A stretch of 64,000 nucleotides of DNA from Spirochaetaceae bacterium (lineage in GTDB: Bacteria > Spirochaetota > Spirochaetia > Treponematales > Rectinemataceae), in the NCBI GenBank assembly GCA_026418115.1, contig JAOABY010000001.1:1-64000 (forward strand), read 5' to 3'. This document shows positions 9,754-19,677 of the stretch, piece by piece. Each line of letters starts with the position of its first letter. Position 1 is the stretch's first letter. The translations under genes and the position numbers were made by a program. The notes under the pieces were generated by a model. It made no database searches, was not told where the DNA came from, and saw nothing but the letters and a program-made list of their open reading frames with translations.

Positions 9754-10308
9754 TCACTTGCTTGCAGCCTGGAAGATCTTGTTGATCTCGAGAACCTTGC
9801 TGTTGCGGAGATCAAGGATCTTCTTCTGGAGATCATTGATGGTGGCGGTCAGGCTGTCGATCTTAGCCTTGTCGGGAGTGGCGCTCCAGAGCTCATTGCG
9901 CAGCTCGAGCCTCTTTGCACGCAGATCGGTAACGAGCTTCAGATGCTCGGTGGCAGATTCCTGGATGATCTTGTCTACTTTTGCCTTATCCTCGGCAGAA
10001 AGCTGAGCATACTGATAGCTGTGCAGCGCTCCATAGGCTCCTGCACCGATCCGGCCCATGCGACCCATGAAAGCAAAGGTATTGGCTGAGCGATTCCAGG
10101 TGCGGGGCTGATTCTGATAGGCCCAGGGAGCCTGAGGCTGAGCAGGAACGAACGGAGCAGCCGGCACCTGCTGGCGATAGCCATATGCAGGAACGGTCGT
10201 AGCCGGACCACTCATTCTGCCGAAGCCCTGCGCTGAAACTCCAGCTACTGCAGCGATGAGCATTGCGCCCACCATCAGGATCATGACTGCCTTTCTCGAT
10301 GTTCTCAT
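9754..10308 (-). CDS. periplasmic Spy/ZraP-like helical protein
   Basis: Signal peptide MRTSRKAVMILMVGAMLIAAVAGVSAQ; C-terminal LSAEDKAKVDKIIQESATEHLKLVTDLRAKRLELRNELWSATPDKAKIDSL. Confidence 0.6.
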   Translation of the reverse strand: MRTSRKAVMILMVGAMLIAAVAGVSAQGFGRMSGPATTVPAYGYRQQVPAAPFVPAQPQAPWAYQNQPRTWNRSANTFAFMGRMGRIGAGAYGALHSYQYAQLSAEDKAKVDKIIQESATEHLKLVTDLRAKRLELRNELWSATPDKAKIDSLTATINDLQKKILDLRNSKVLEINKIFQAASK

Positions 10309-10476
10309 GTTCTTCCTCCCTGTAAAGGTTGTTACGTTCGCATAAGTGTCGGCGGATCGGCAAAGAAGGTTCCATGAAAAAAAATTACAACATGCAGCAA
10401 CCCATGCAGGCAAATTCCCAGGTTTTCCAAATGAAGCCGCATTGAGTTCGCCTGCTCGCAGGTCTACAATATCTGC

Positions 10477-11445
10477 ATGGAAACCATCAGACCCCGCATC
10501 TTCATTTCTCGCTGTCTGGGCTTTGAGCATTGTCGCTGGAACGGCGAAATGATTACGGATGATTTTGTGGAGCGCCTGAAATCCAGTGTAGATGTCATCC
10601 ACGCCTGTCCCGAAATGGCGATCGGCCTTGGCTGCCCACGAGATCCGGTCCGGGTTGTCATGATCGATGGTATTCCAGAACTCTATCAGCCTGCTTCCGG
10701 AAAGATGTGGGGAGCCTCCATGCGAAGCTGGGCATCAGACTATATCCCCACGCTGCCAGCAGATATCGATGGTTTTATTCTCAAATCGCGTTCTCCGTCC
10801 TGTGGCTGGAAGGACGTCAAAGTGTATCATTCCGTCAAGCCGGAATCTGGAGCAGGCATAGGTGCTGGCCTTTTCGGATCAGCTGTGGTCACCGCATTCG
10901 GTACAAGGCCGATTGAAGATGAAGGCAGATTGAAGAATTTCGTGATTCGCGAACGATTTCTGGGCGCCATTTTCACGCTTGCGCGATTCAGAATCGTGGA
11001 GCAGGCAGGTGATCCTGCTGCCCTGGTGGAGTTTCACACAAGACACAAGTATTTCCTGATGCTGTACAGTGAAAAGGAAATGCGTGCACTCGGCAGAATT
11101 GTTGCCAACCATGAACATCTTGCTCTTCCCGAAGTGCTCCATGCCTATCGCGCAGGGCTTGAGCGCGCGCTGGCCGCAATGCCGCGCTATACCGCGCTCA
11201 TCAATGTCGTCCAGCATGCTTTCGGCGGCTTTTCGGATTCCCTCTCGCGGGAGGAAAAACGATACTTCCAGAACCTCATCGAGCAGTACCGTGATGAGAG
11301 AATCCCTGCGAGCGTGCTGCTGTCGGTTCTCTATGGCTGGGCCATTCGATTTGGAGAACGCTACCTGCTTGATCAGGTACTGTTCTCCCCCTATCCGCTG
11401 GACCTCGTCCAGATCACCGATTCAGGCAAGGGCAGATCGGGCTGA
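10477..11445 (+). CDS. DUF523 + DUF1722 (YbgA-type) protein
   Basis: RPRIFISRCLGFEHCRWNG and FKSRSPSCG-like (LKSRSPSCGWKDVKVY) DUF523 signature, followed by a DUF1722 region. Confidence 0.85.
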   Translation: METIRPRIFISRCLGFEHCRWNGEMITDDFVERLKSSVDVIHACPEMAIGLGCPRDPVRVVMIDGIPELYQPASGKMWGASMRSWASDYIPTLPADIDGFILKSRSPSCGWKDVKVYHSVKPESGAGIGAGLFGSAVVTAFGTRPIEDEGRLKNFVIRERFLGAIFTLARFRIVEQAGDPAALVEFHTRHKYFLMLYSEKEMRALGRIVANHEHLALPEVLHAYRAGLERALAAMPRYTALINVVQHAFGGFSDSLSREEKRYFQNLIEQYRDERIPASVLLSVLYGWAIRFGERYLLDQVLFSPYPLDLVQITDSGKGRSG

Positions 11446-11546
11446 TGTTGCGACACGAGGGCTCGCCATGTAGGGCAACGTTAGGTGAATGCACATTGCC
11501 CGTGTCTTTTCAGCCATGATAGTATTCAAGAAGGTGAGGCGAGACA

Positions 11547-12695
11547 GTGGATACCCTGCTGAGAATTGAACTCGATCTCTACTCGCTGCTGCTCATCGGT
11601 GCGATGACCCTCTCTCTCGCTGTCCGTTCCGTGCGGTCCGGCACTCAGAGTTTCAGGTATTTTTCACTGATCGCCATAAGCCTGAGCCTTGTTCTGGTCA
11701 ATGACATGCTTGCCTGGCTGCTCGATGGTCAGCCAGGGACCGCAGCCCGTCTGGCACTGCATGTCTTCAATACCCTGTATTACACTCTGCATATCATCCC
11801 GGTCATGGTTTTTCTGCTCTATATTGATCATGTGACCAGACAGGGCAGCTACATGGGCGGAGGACCGCTGCATGCCCTTGCATTCATTGTGATTGTGCTG
11901 TTCGGCATCGCGGCGCTCACCTCACCCTGGACCGATGCATTGTACTGGCTCGACAGCACCAATCATTACGTACGCGGCCGCATGTTCACCCTCCTGACAG
12001 GAGCAAGCCTCTTTATCGGGCTACTGCCGGAAGTGATCCTTTTTATCAGAAGGCGGAATCTTCCACGCCACACATTCATTCTGCTGGCTGCATACCCCAT
12101 CCCCATTCTCGCAGGTGCGGCCATGCAGTATTTCCATCAGGGCTCTGCCATGCTCTGGCCCGCGGCTACAGTGGCATTCATGCTGGTGTACCTTACGATG
12201 CAGCAGCGTTTCAATGACATTGACCCGGTGACGCTGGTATACAGGCGCTCCATGCTGATGGAAAGACTTGCATCATATCGGCTCTACAGGGAAAGGAATA
12301 TCGGGTCCGCCGGGAAGGGAACCGGCTGCTGGGCCATTGCTTTTGACATTATTGGTTTCCGGAATATCAACCAGATCTACGGCATGTCGATGGGTGATGC
12401 GGTGCTCCATGCCGTCGCTCATGCAATGAAGAGCGCCCTGGGGACTCATGACATTGCCATCAGGCTTGGAAATGATGAATTTGTTGCCCTGGTATTCGAC
12501 ACCGATCACAGGCGCGCTGAAACAGTGCGAGACAGCATCGGACAGGCAGTCAGAACCCTGCCAGTACCAGGTCTTCAGATGGAACTGGGCATCAGGCTCG
12601 TGATGAGCTATTATGATACAGCAGCCTATCCTTCTTCCGAGGCTTTTCTCGCCCATCTCGAATCATTACTCTATAACAGAGAAAGGCGACAGTGA
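11547..12695 (+). CDS. multi-TM protein with C-terminal divergent GGDEF domain
   Basis: 7TM-like N-terminus; FDIIGFRNINQIYGMSMGDAVLHAVA...RLGNDEFVAL; GTG start. Confidence 0.75.
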   Translation: MDTLLRIELDLYSLLLIGAMTLSLAVRSVRSGTQSFRYFSLIAISLSLVLVNDMLAWLLDGQPGTAARLALHVFNTLYYTLHIIPVMVFLLYIDHVTRQGSYMGGGPLHALAFIVIVLFGIAALTSPWTDALYWLDSTNHYVRGRMFTLLTGASLFIGLLPEVILFIRRRNLPRHTFILLAAYPIPILAGAAMQYFHQGSAMLWPAATVAFMLVYLTMQQRFNDIDPVTLVYRRSMLMERLASYRLYRERNIGSAGKGTGCWAIAFDIIGFRNINQIYGMSMGDAVLHAVAHAMKSALGTHDIAIRLGNDEFVALVFDTDHRRAETVRDSIGQAVRTLPVPGLQMELGIRLVMSYYDTAAYPSSEAFLAHLESLLYNRERRQ

Positions 12696-12768
12696 TCTGC
12701 CGCTGCTCTTCAGCCCCTGTCCTGGCATGCAGCATGCCTGGCCAATTCTGATATCGTGAGGAACATGC

Positions 12769-15699
12769 ATGGCATTCACGCTTATCGGTCAGCAATTCAT
12801 CGTCGAACTGTCAGCTACCGCATCGTTCTATCGCCACGAAGCGACTGGAGCCCAGGTTCTTTCCGTGGCTGCTCCCGATGAAAACAAGGTATTCGGCATT
12901 ACCTTCCGCACACCTCCCAGCAGAAGCAACGGAGTTGCACACATTCTTGAGCATTCGGTGCTGTGCGGCTCGCGCAAATATCCCGTGAAGGAACCCTTCG
13001 TGGAGCTCATGAAAGGCTCGCTCAACACCTTTCTCAACGCCATGACCTATCCGGACCGAACGTGCTATCCGGTAGCCTCCACCAACCTCAAGGATTTCTA
13101 CAACCTCATCGATGTCTATCTCGATGCAGTGTTCTATCCCATCCTTTCCGAGCACACCTTCCGCCAGGAAGGATGGCACTTTGAACCTGATCCCGACAGC
13201 GGTATGTTCAGGTACAAAGGTGTTGTCTTCAACGAGATGAAAGGAGCGTACTCCGATCCAGACGATCTTCATGACGATCTGTGCCGGAGAAGCCTTTTCC
13301 CTGATACCCCCTACAGTTTTGATGCAGGTGGCGATCCTCTCGAAATTCCCTCACTCACGTATGATGAATTTCTGGAATTTCACCGTCGCTTCTATCATCC
13401 ATCGAATGCCTTCATTTTCTTCTATGGCGATGATGATCCGGCTCGACGTCTCTCCTTTCTCGAGAGCTGGCTCGAGCCCTTCGGCTTGCAGCCAGTTGAT
13501 GCACTTCCTCCTCGCCAGCCTCCGTTTCAGGAGCCCAGACGGCATCGATTCGGATATGACACTACTGGTATTGATGAGCCCAAAGCCTATGCGGCCGTCA
13601 ACTGGGTGCTCCCGGTTGAGCGAGAGCCTTTTACCTCCATGCAGATAGCGGTGCTGTTCCATGCACTTGCCGGCACGCCAGCATCTCCCCTCCGGAAGGC
13701 CCTGATCGAATCAGGTCTTGGTGAGGATCTTGCAGGATTCGGCATGATGGAGGAGCTCAGGCAGACCGCCTTCTCTGTTGGCCTCAAGGGTGTGGATCCT
13801 GCAAAGGTTGACGAAGTTGAGCAGCTTGTGCTGAATACCCTGGAGCGCATAGCCAGTGAAGGATTTGATCGCGATACCATTGCCGCATCACTCAACACGA
13901 TTGAATTTGCCTTGAGAGAAAGGAATACCGGACGCTATCCGCGCGGCCTGGCCATCATGCTAGATGTGCTCAATACCTGGCTGTATGGAGGAGATCCACT
14001 GAAAGCCCTTGCCTTCCAGGAGCCACTTGAGGCAGTCAAGCGGGAGGCAGAGGCTGACCCATGGCTCTTCCCCTCGCTCATAAAGCGCCTTTTGCTCCAG
14101 AGCCCTCATCGGACATTCGTTGCGCTGGTGCCGGATCCGGCCGAAGGAGTCCGCCGTGCAAAAGCCGAGGAAGACATGCTGGCAAAGGCAGTGTCCGGCA
14201 TGGATGAAAAGGCACGCACAGAGGCCATCCACCTCGCGGCAGAACTCAAACGCCTCCAGGAGACGCCAGACAGCCCCGAGGCCCTTGCCACCATTCCCGT
14301 GCTGTCAATAGAAGATCTGCCCCGAAAGGCACCCGAAGTCCCCTCGGAAGCATTCGAGCTTGCGGGAGCCGGAGGTGTGTACCACGAATTGCCCACGGGT
14401 TCCATTGCCTATGTGGATCTGTGCTTCCCCTTCGACCATGTTCCGGCACGTCTGCTGCCACTGATGGGCATCTTTGGGCGCATACTGCTGGAAACAGGCA
14501 CTGCATCGAAGGATTTTGTGCAGCTCATCCAGAGCATTGGCATCCACACAGGAGGCATCCGGTCTTCCCTGATCACCACTTCAAAATGGAATCAGCCGAA
14601 CGATCCCATCGCATGGTTCTTTCTGCGCGGCAAAGCGCTGCCGGATAAGGTAGCTGTTCTTGCAGACCTGCTGGCCGAGATTCTCACCTCCGCACGCTTC
14701 GACAACCGCGAGCGCATCCGACAAATTATTCTCGAAGAAAAAGCCCAGGCAGAATCATCTCTCATGCCTGCTGCTTCCAGAATGGTCGCCCTCCGCCTGC
14801 GCTCAGGCTTCACGCCAGCAGACTGGGCTAACGAGCACCTCTACGGCATCGAACATCTCTTTTTCCTGCGAGCACTGGCTGATCGAGCCGAACATGCATG
14901 GGAAACAGTAGAGGAAGATCTTGTTGCTCTCAAACACCTGGTCCTACATCGCAACCGCATCCTCATGCATCTTACAGCGGACAGGCCAGTATTTGAGGCT
15001 TCGCTGGAGCACCTGGCAAAAGTGGTGCACGTCTTGCCACAGGAAGCAGATTCGCCTGAACAGAGCTGGGTTGCTGCCGCGCGCCATGCCTGCAGTGGGG
15101 TACTTGCTCTGCCAAAAACCGAAACGCTCGAGGCACCTGCCCAGGTGAATGCCGTAGGCATGGCAGTCTCGCTGGCAGGAACAGGCATGCCGGATGGCTC
15201 CGCTCTGGTTGCCGGCAAATATCTTGATACGGTTTATCTCTGGGAAAAGGTGCGAGTGATAGGAGGAGCATACGGAGGCTATTCAAGCATCGACCTGGCA
15301 ACCGGCATGATGCTCTGCGTCTCCTACCGTGATCCCAACCTGACACGCACCATCAATGTGTTCAGACATGTTGCGGAGTTCCTTCAGAAGGCAGACCCCC
15401 CGCGCGAGGAAATAGTAAAATCCATCATCGGCACAATTGGCGATATCGACGCATACCAGCTGCCGGATGCCAAAGGGTTCACTGCACTGATCAACATGCT
15501 CACCGGCTTCACCCAGGAACACAAACAGCGTGTGCGCGAGAGTGTGCTTGATGCAGATCTGCACGTTTTTCGCAAGCTGGGAAAGACGATCGCTGCCGCT
15601 CTGCCCGATGCGAGATTCTGTGCCCTTGTGGCACCAGAACGGGCAGCGCAGTCCGCACAGGAGCTGCCACAGCCGATTTCGCGGGTCAGTCTGTACTAA
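12769..15699 (+). CDS. M16C family zinc metalloprotease (presequence-protease-like)
   Basis: HILEHSVLCGSRKYPVKEPFVELMKGSLNTFLNAMTYPDRTCYPVAS (inverted HxxEH motif); 976 aa. Confidence 0.92.
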   Translation: MAFTLIGQQFIVELSATASFYRHEATGAQVLSVAAPDENKVFGITFRTPPSRSNGVAHILEHSVLCGSRKYPVKEPFVELMKGSLNTFLNAMTYPDRTCYPVASTNLKDFYNLIDVYLDAVFYPILSEHTFRQEGWHFEPDPDSGMFRYKGVVFNEMKGAYSDPDDLHDDLCRRSLFPDTPYSFDAGGDPLEIPSLTYDEFLEFHRRFYHPSNAFIFFYGDDDPARRLSFLESWLEPFGLQPVDALPPRQPPFQEPRRHRFGYDTTGIDEPKAYAAVNWVLPVEREPFTSMQIAVLFHALAGTPASPLRKALIESGLGEDLAGFGMMEELRQTAFSVGLKGVDPAKVDEVEQLVLNTLERIASEGFDRDTIAASLNTIEFALRERNTGRYPRGLAIMLDVLNTWLYGGDPLKALAFQEPLEAVKREAEADPWLFPSLIKRLLLQSPHRTFVALVPDPAEGVRRAKAEEDMLAKAVSGMDEKARTEAIHLAAELKRLQETPDSPEALATIPVLSIEDLPRKAPEVPSEAFELAGAGGVYHELPTGSIAYVDLCFPFDHVPARLLPLMGIFGRILLETGTASKDFVQLIQSIGIHTGGIRSSLITTSKWNQPNDPIAWFFLRGKALPDKVAVLADLLAEILTSARFDNRERIRQIILEEKAQAESSLMPAASRMVALRLRSGFTPADWANEHLYGIEHLFFLRALADRAEHAWETVEEDLVALKHLVLHRNRILMHLTADRPVFEASLEHLAKVVHVLPQEADSPEQSWVAAARHACSGVLALPKTETLEAPAQVNAVGMAVSLAGTGMPDGSALVAGKYLDTVYLWEKVRVIGGAYGGYSSIDLATGMMLCVSYRDPNLTRTINVFRHVAEFLQKADPPREEIVKSIIGTIGDIDAYQLPDAKGFTALINMLTGFTQEHKQRVRESVLDADLHVFRKLGKTIAAALPDARFCALVAPERAAQSAQELPQPISRVSLY

Positions 15700-15781
15700 A
15701 GTGTCCTGGACAGGATCGAATGCAGGAAAAAGATGAGAAGGCAGGCTGGGCTGATGAGAGGATCACCTCATCCTTGGCCTG

Positions 15782-16297
15782 CTATTTCCCTTCCGCAAGC
15801 CGGTCATGCTCGTCGATATCCTTCGCATCCCAGGGATATACAATCCAGACATCATCCAGTTCCTGGCCGACAAAAACAGGTCCTACCTCTGCTGGGAAGG
15901 CTCCCCGCTTTTCCTTTCGCTTGTCATGAAGGACCGCCACCGCGAGCGCAGAAGGTTTGTGTTTGAGCAATTCGCGGGTGCAGTACTCCAGCGTAATGCG
16001 CGAATCATCGACCTCATCGACAAGCAGAATGCGCCTGCCGGCCAGATGCTGCTCCGCTTCCTCGATCCACTGGACTTTTCGTGGATAGTCCGTAGGCCTG
16101 TCGTTGAGGTCATAGAATGCAATGCCCACCGCCAGAATAGGCTTGCCCAGATAGGTTCTCAGAATCCGGGCCGGGATGAAGCCACCTGAACCGATCGCCA
16201 CGATGACATCCGGCTCGAAGCCGCTCGCCTGAACCTTGAAGGCTATGTCACGGGCGAGCCTGTGGATTTCCTGATAGGTAAAATGGCGTTTCTCCAT
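15782..16297 (-). CDS. phosphoribosyltransferase (xanthine/hypoxanthine-like)
   Basis: PRT motif RILLVDEVDDSRITLEY; start at MEKRHFTYQEI. Confidence 0.8.
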   Translation of the reverse strand: MEKRHFTYQEIHRLARDIAFKVQASGFEPDVIVAIGSGGFIPARILRTYLGKPILAVGIAFYDLNDRPTDYPRKVQWIEEAEQHLAGRRILLVDEVDDSRITLEYCTRELLKHKPSALAVAVLHDKRKEKRGAFPAEVGPVFVGQELDDVWIVYPWDAKDIDEHDRLAEGK

Positions 16298-16349
16298 GGG
16301 CGGATTGTATGGTAGGATTTGCAAACGCACAAGCTGGAAAGGATACAAG

Positions 16350-16616
16350 ATGAGCATCTTCGAGATCATCATGCTGCTCTGTTTTGGCGCAGCATGGCCG
16401 TTCTCCATCTACAAGTCGTGGACGAGCCGCAAGACTGGCGGAAAGAGCGTCCTGTTCCTGTTCGTAGTGCTCGCGGGATACGCCGCAGGGATAGCCAACA
16501 AGCTCTTTTACAGGTTTGACAACGTAATCTACCTGTACATTCTCAACATGTGCATGGTTGGTATCGATACCATACTGTGGTTCAGGAACCGCAGGCTGGA
16601 GCGCATGGGGAGCTGA
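16350..16616 (+). CDS. small three-TM membrane protein
   Basis: MSIFEIIMLLCFGAAWPFSIYKSWTSRKTGGKSVLFLFVVLAGYAAGIANKLFY... Confidence 0.65.
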   Translation: MSIFEIIMLLCFGAAWPFSIYKSWTSRKTGGKSVLFLFVVLAGYAAGIANKLFYRFDNVIYLYILNMCMVGIDTILWFRNRRLERMGS

Positions 16617-16690
16617 GGCTCCCGAGTCCTCCCTTCCCTGCACCCACACTGCTGCTCGGCATGCAGGGGCTTGACAGGCTCCAATAATTT

Positions 16691-16709
16691 GATAATGATT
16701 CTCATTATA
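16691..16709. promoter_or_regulatory. Fur box
   Basis: GATAATGATTCTCATTATA, close match to GATAATGATAATCATTATC, 15 bp before the Fur family start. Confidence 0.85.
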
Positions 16710-16723
16710 CGGAGGATATTCCC

Positions 16724-17179
16724 TTGCATGATGAACTTGCTCGCTTCGAAGCCTATCTGCGCACCAGAGGGTTGCGGATGACACGGCCTCGCGAGACCAT
16801 CCTGAGAACCTTTCTGGAAACCGAAGGCCATCTGAGCGCTGATGCGCTGCTGCGTGAGACCAGAAAGGTAGATCCCCGCATAGGTCAGGCAACAGTCTTC
16901 CGGACTATCCATCTCATTGCAGAGGCCGGGCTAGCCCGGGAAGCCTGCAATGACGAAGGTGCGAGAACCTATGAGCATCTGGCAGGGCATCCACACCATG
17001 ACCATCTGCGCTGTAGCCAGTGCGGCAGGATCATCGAATTCTGCGACCCGGAAATTGAGCAGCGACAGGCTGCCATCTTTGCGCAGTTCGGCTTTGAGCC
17101 CCAAGGACATATGATGGAACTCACTGGGGTCTGTCCCGAATGCAGGCGTGCCATGGTTGCGAGGAGGTCCCGACAATGA
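16724..17179 (+). CDS. fur: Fur family metal-responsive regulator
   Basis: RGLRMTRPRETILRTFLETEGHLSADALL, HHDHLRCSQCGRIIEF; TTG start with GGAGG SD. Confidence 0.9.
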   Translation: MHDELARFEAYLRTRGLRMTRPRETILRTFLETEGHLSADALLRETRKVDPRIGQATVFRTIHLIAEAGLAREACNDEGARTYEHLAGHPHHDHLRCSQCGRIIEFCDPEIEQRQAAIFAQFGFEPQGHMMELTGVCPECRRAMVARRSRQ

Positions 17180-17565
17180 TGCTCTCTGAACTTCAGCCAG
17201 GGATGCGCTTCAGAATTCTGCAGGTTACCGTCGGTGGCGAGCTGGGAAAGCGGCTGGCGGATCTTGGTTTTGTGGCGGGGACCGAAGGTCTGGTCGTACG
17301 AAGTGCCTTCATGAGAGGACCTCTGCAGGTCAGGCTGAGAGACTGCGATCTTATCCTCAGAAGGCATGAAGCTCATTTTGTAGAAGTAACCCCTCTGGAG
17401 TTGAGCCAGGAAGGCATACCCCTTCCAGGCCCCTCCTCATCCCACCCTGTCATCGATGCAAGGCCATTGGTGACCTCACCTTTCAGAAGGGGCAAGGGTA
17501 TTCATCGTCATGGCCTCCGCAGGCCAGGTAACTGGTTCAGCAGGCATGGCAACAGTTGCCATTGA
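17176..17565 (+). CDS. feoA: ferrous iron transport protein A with C-terminal extension
   Basis: MMLSELQPGMRFRILQVTVGGELGKRLADLGFVAGTEGLVVRSAF; ATGA overlap with fur. Confidence 0.85.
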   Translation: MMLSELQPGMRFRILQVTVGGELGKRLADLGFVAGTEGLVVRSAFMRGPLQVRLRDCDLILRRHEAHFVEVTPLELSQEGIPLPGPSSSHPVIDARPLVTSPFRRGKGIHRHGLRRPGNWFSRHGNSCH

Positions 17566-17601
17566 GTATTCGATTGGCAGTAAGTCTCCCAAGGAATCTT
17601 C

Positions 17602-19677
17602 ATGCAGACAGCATCCATCATCAAGGTAGCTCTAGCTGGCAACCCCAATGCAGGCAAGACCAGCATCTTCAATGCCCTCACCGGTGCACACCACAAAGTA
17701 GGGAATTACCCCGGTGTTACCGTTGAGAAGCGGGAAGGATACGCCGAGTACAAGGGCGTGCGCTTCCATATCATTGACCTGCCCGGCATCTACAGTCTGA
17801 CCGCCTATTCGCTCGATGAAGTGGTGACAAGAGATTTCGTGCTGGAGGAAAAGCCCGATGTCATCATCGATGTGCTGGATTCCTCGAATCTGGAAAGAAA
17901 CCTCTATCTGCTGTTGCAGTTCATCGAGCTGGGTATACCGGTCGCAGCTGCGCTCAATATGGCAGATGAGGCGGAAGCCAAAGGAATCCGCATAGACGCG
18001 GACATGCTCTCGAGGACGCTCGGCGTGCCGATGGTCAGTACAGTGGCCTCAAGAGGTCTGGGTATTGAAGCGCTTCTGGATGCAGTCCTCGCAGTATGCA
18101 GCGGCAGCTTTACGCCCAGGTACCCAACCTATGGATCTGATATCGAAACAAGGATTGCCACGCTTCAGAACCTCATCAATCAGGATGCAGCATTCGCCAG
18201 AAACTATCCCGCCCGATGGATGGCGGTCAAACTGCTGGAACAGGATCCTGATGCCAGAAAACGACTCGCCGGGCACAGCCAGTTGCCTGCAATCGAAGCA
18301 GCCCTCGCCGAAGCATGGCACTGGATCGAGCTTCATTATCGAAAAGCGCCCGAAATCATCATTTCTGAACAACGTTATGGCTATATTCACGGCGCGGTTG
18401 CAGAAGCCGTGCGACGGCAACCTGTAAAAAGCATCCAGCTCACCGAACAGATCGACAGCATCGTGATGCATCCCCTGGTAGGTCTGCCGATTTTCCTTTT
18501 CGTAATATGGGGGATATTCAGGCTTACCTTTGTGCTGGGCGCATATCCCGTTGCCTTGCTTGAGTCTTTCTTTTCTGCGCTTGAAGAAGTGCTGCGGAAC
18601 GGCATCCCCGAAGGTATCATCAGGGACGCGCTGATACAGGGGCTGATTCATGGTGTGGGCGGCGTCTTTTCATTTGTCCCGCTCATCGTGATTCTCTTTT
18701 TCTGTATTTCTCTGCTCGAGGATACGGGGTACATAGCCCGAGCGGCATTTCTGACCGACAGATTCCTGCACACCATCGGTCTGCATGGACAGTCCTTCAT
18801 GCCGCTCATGCTGGGTTTTGGCTGCTCGGTGCCAGCAATAATGGCAACTCGTACGCTCAAGAGCCCACGGGACCGAATAGCGACAATTCTGGCGATACCT
18901 TTTATATCCTGCGGTGCCAAGATGCCTGTCTATGTGCTGCTGGCCGGTGCCTTTTTCCCTCAGAATCCATCGGGTGTGGTGCTCGCGATGTATGCCGGCG
19001 GGGTGTTGCTGAGCATTGTTTCGACTTTCATGCTGCGCCGTACCGTGCTCAAAGGAGAAGCAATGCCTTTTGTCATGGAGCTTCCTCCCTACAGGCTGCC
19101 CACGCTCAAAGGTGTACTCTGGCATGTGTGGGAAAAAACCTGGAACTATACGAAAAAGGCAGGCACGGTGATTCTTGCGGTATCAATCGCCATGTGGCTC
19201 TTCACTTCCTTCCCCGCACCTCCCGACAGCAGAACGCCACGCCTGGAATACAGTCTTGCAGGCCGCTTTGGCAGGCTGATTGAACCGGTGCTCAGGCCAA
19301 TTGGATTTGACTGGAAAACCAGTGTGGCTCTCGTGCCTGGTCTGGCAGCTAAAGAGCTTGTGGTCTCGACGCTGGGGGTGCTGTATGGAACAGCTGCAGA
19401 GGATGCGGCAACACAATCATCGCCGACAGAGCAGCCTGGCGGGCAGCCCCCCTCTCTGCGCGAGGCCTTGCGACAGGATCCTCACTGGTCGCCCCGCATT
19501 GCATTGGCACTGATGGTGTTTGTGCTGGTCATGCCCCCCTGCTTTGCCTCGCTTGCCACAATCCGCGCAGAAGCTGGCAACCGCTGGATGCTCTTTCAGG
19601 TAGGTTATTCTCTATCTCTCGCCTGGCTGTTGTCCTTTGCAGTTTCCATGCTGGCGAAACTCGCGGGGCTGGGCTGA
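17602..19677 (+). CDS. feoB: ferrous iron transport protein B
   Basis: VALAGNPNAGKTSIFNALTGAHHKVGNYPGVTVEKREG; FeoB permease segments; 691 aa. Confidence 0.95.
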   Translation: MQTASIIKVALAGNPNAGKTSIFNALTGAHHKVGNYPGVTVEKREGYAEYKGVRFHIIDLPGIYSLTAYSLDEVVTRDFVLEEKPDVIIDVLDSSNLERNLYLLLQFIELGIPVAAALNMADEAEAKGIRIDADMLSRTLGVPMVSTVASRGLGIEALLDAVLAVCSGSFTPRYPTYGSDIETRIATLQNLINQDAAFARNYPARWMAVKLLEQDPDARKRLAGHSQLPAIEAALAEAWHWIELHYRKAPEIIISEQRYGYIHGAVAEAVRRQPVKSIQLTEQIDSIVMHPLVGLPIFLFVIWGIFRLTFVLGAYPVALLESFFSALEEVLRNGIPEGIIRDALIQGLIHGVGGVFSFVPLIVILFFCISLLEDTGYIARAAFLTDRFLHTIGLHGQSFMPLMLGFGCSVPAIMATRTLKSPRDRIATILAIPFISCGAKMPVYVLLAGAFFPQNPSGVVLAMYAGGVLLSIVSTFMLRRTVLKGEAMPFVMELPPYRLPTLKGVLWHVWEKTWNYTKKAGTVILAVSIAMWLFTSFPAPPDSRTPRLEYSLAGRFGRLIEPVLRPIGFDWKTSVALVPGLAAKELVVSTLGVLYGTAAEDAATQSSPTEQPGGQPPSLREALRQDPHWSPRIALALMVFVLVMPPCFASLATIRAEAGNRWMLFQVGYSLSLAWLLSFAVSMLAKLAGLG

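Noticed and set aside
12723-12741. GGCATGC-A-GCATGCC palindrome between the GGDEF and M16C genes
   Set aside because: Loop of one base cannot form a hairpin terminator, and GCATGC/ATGCAT words seem common across this window, so it may be word bias; no functional evidence.
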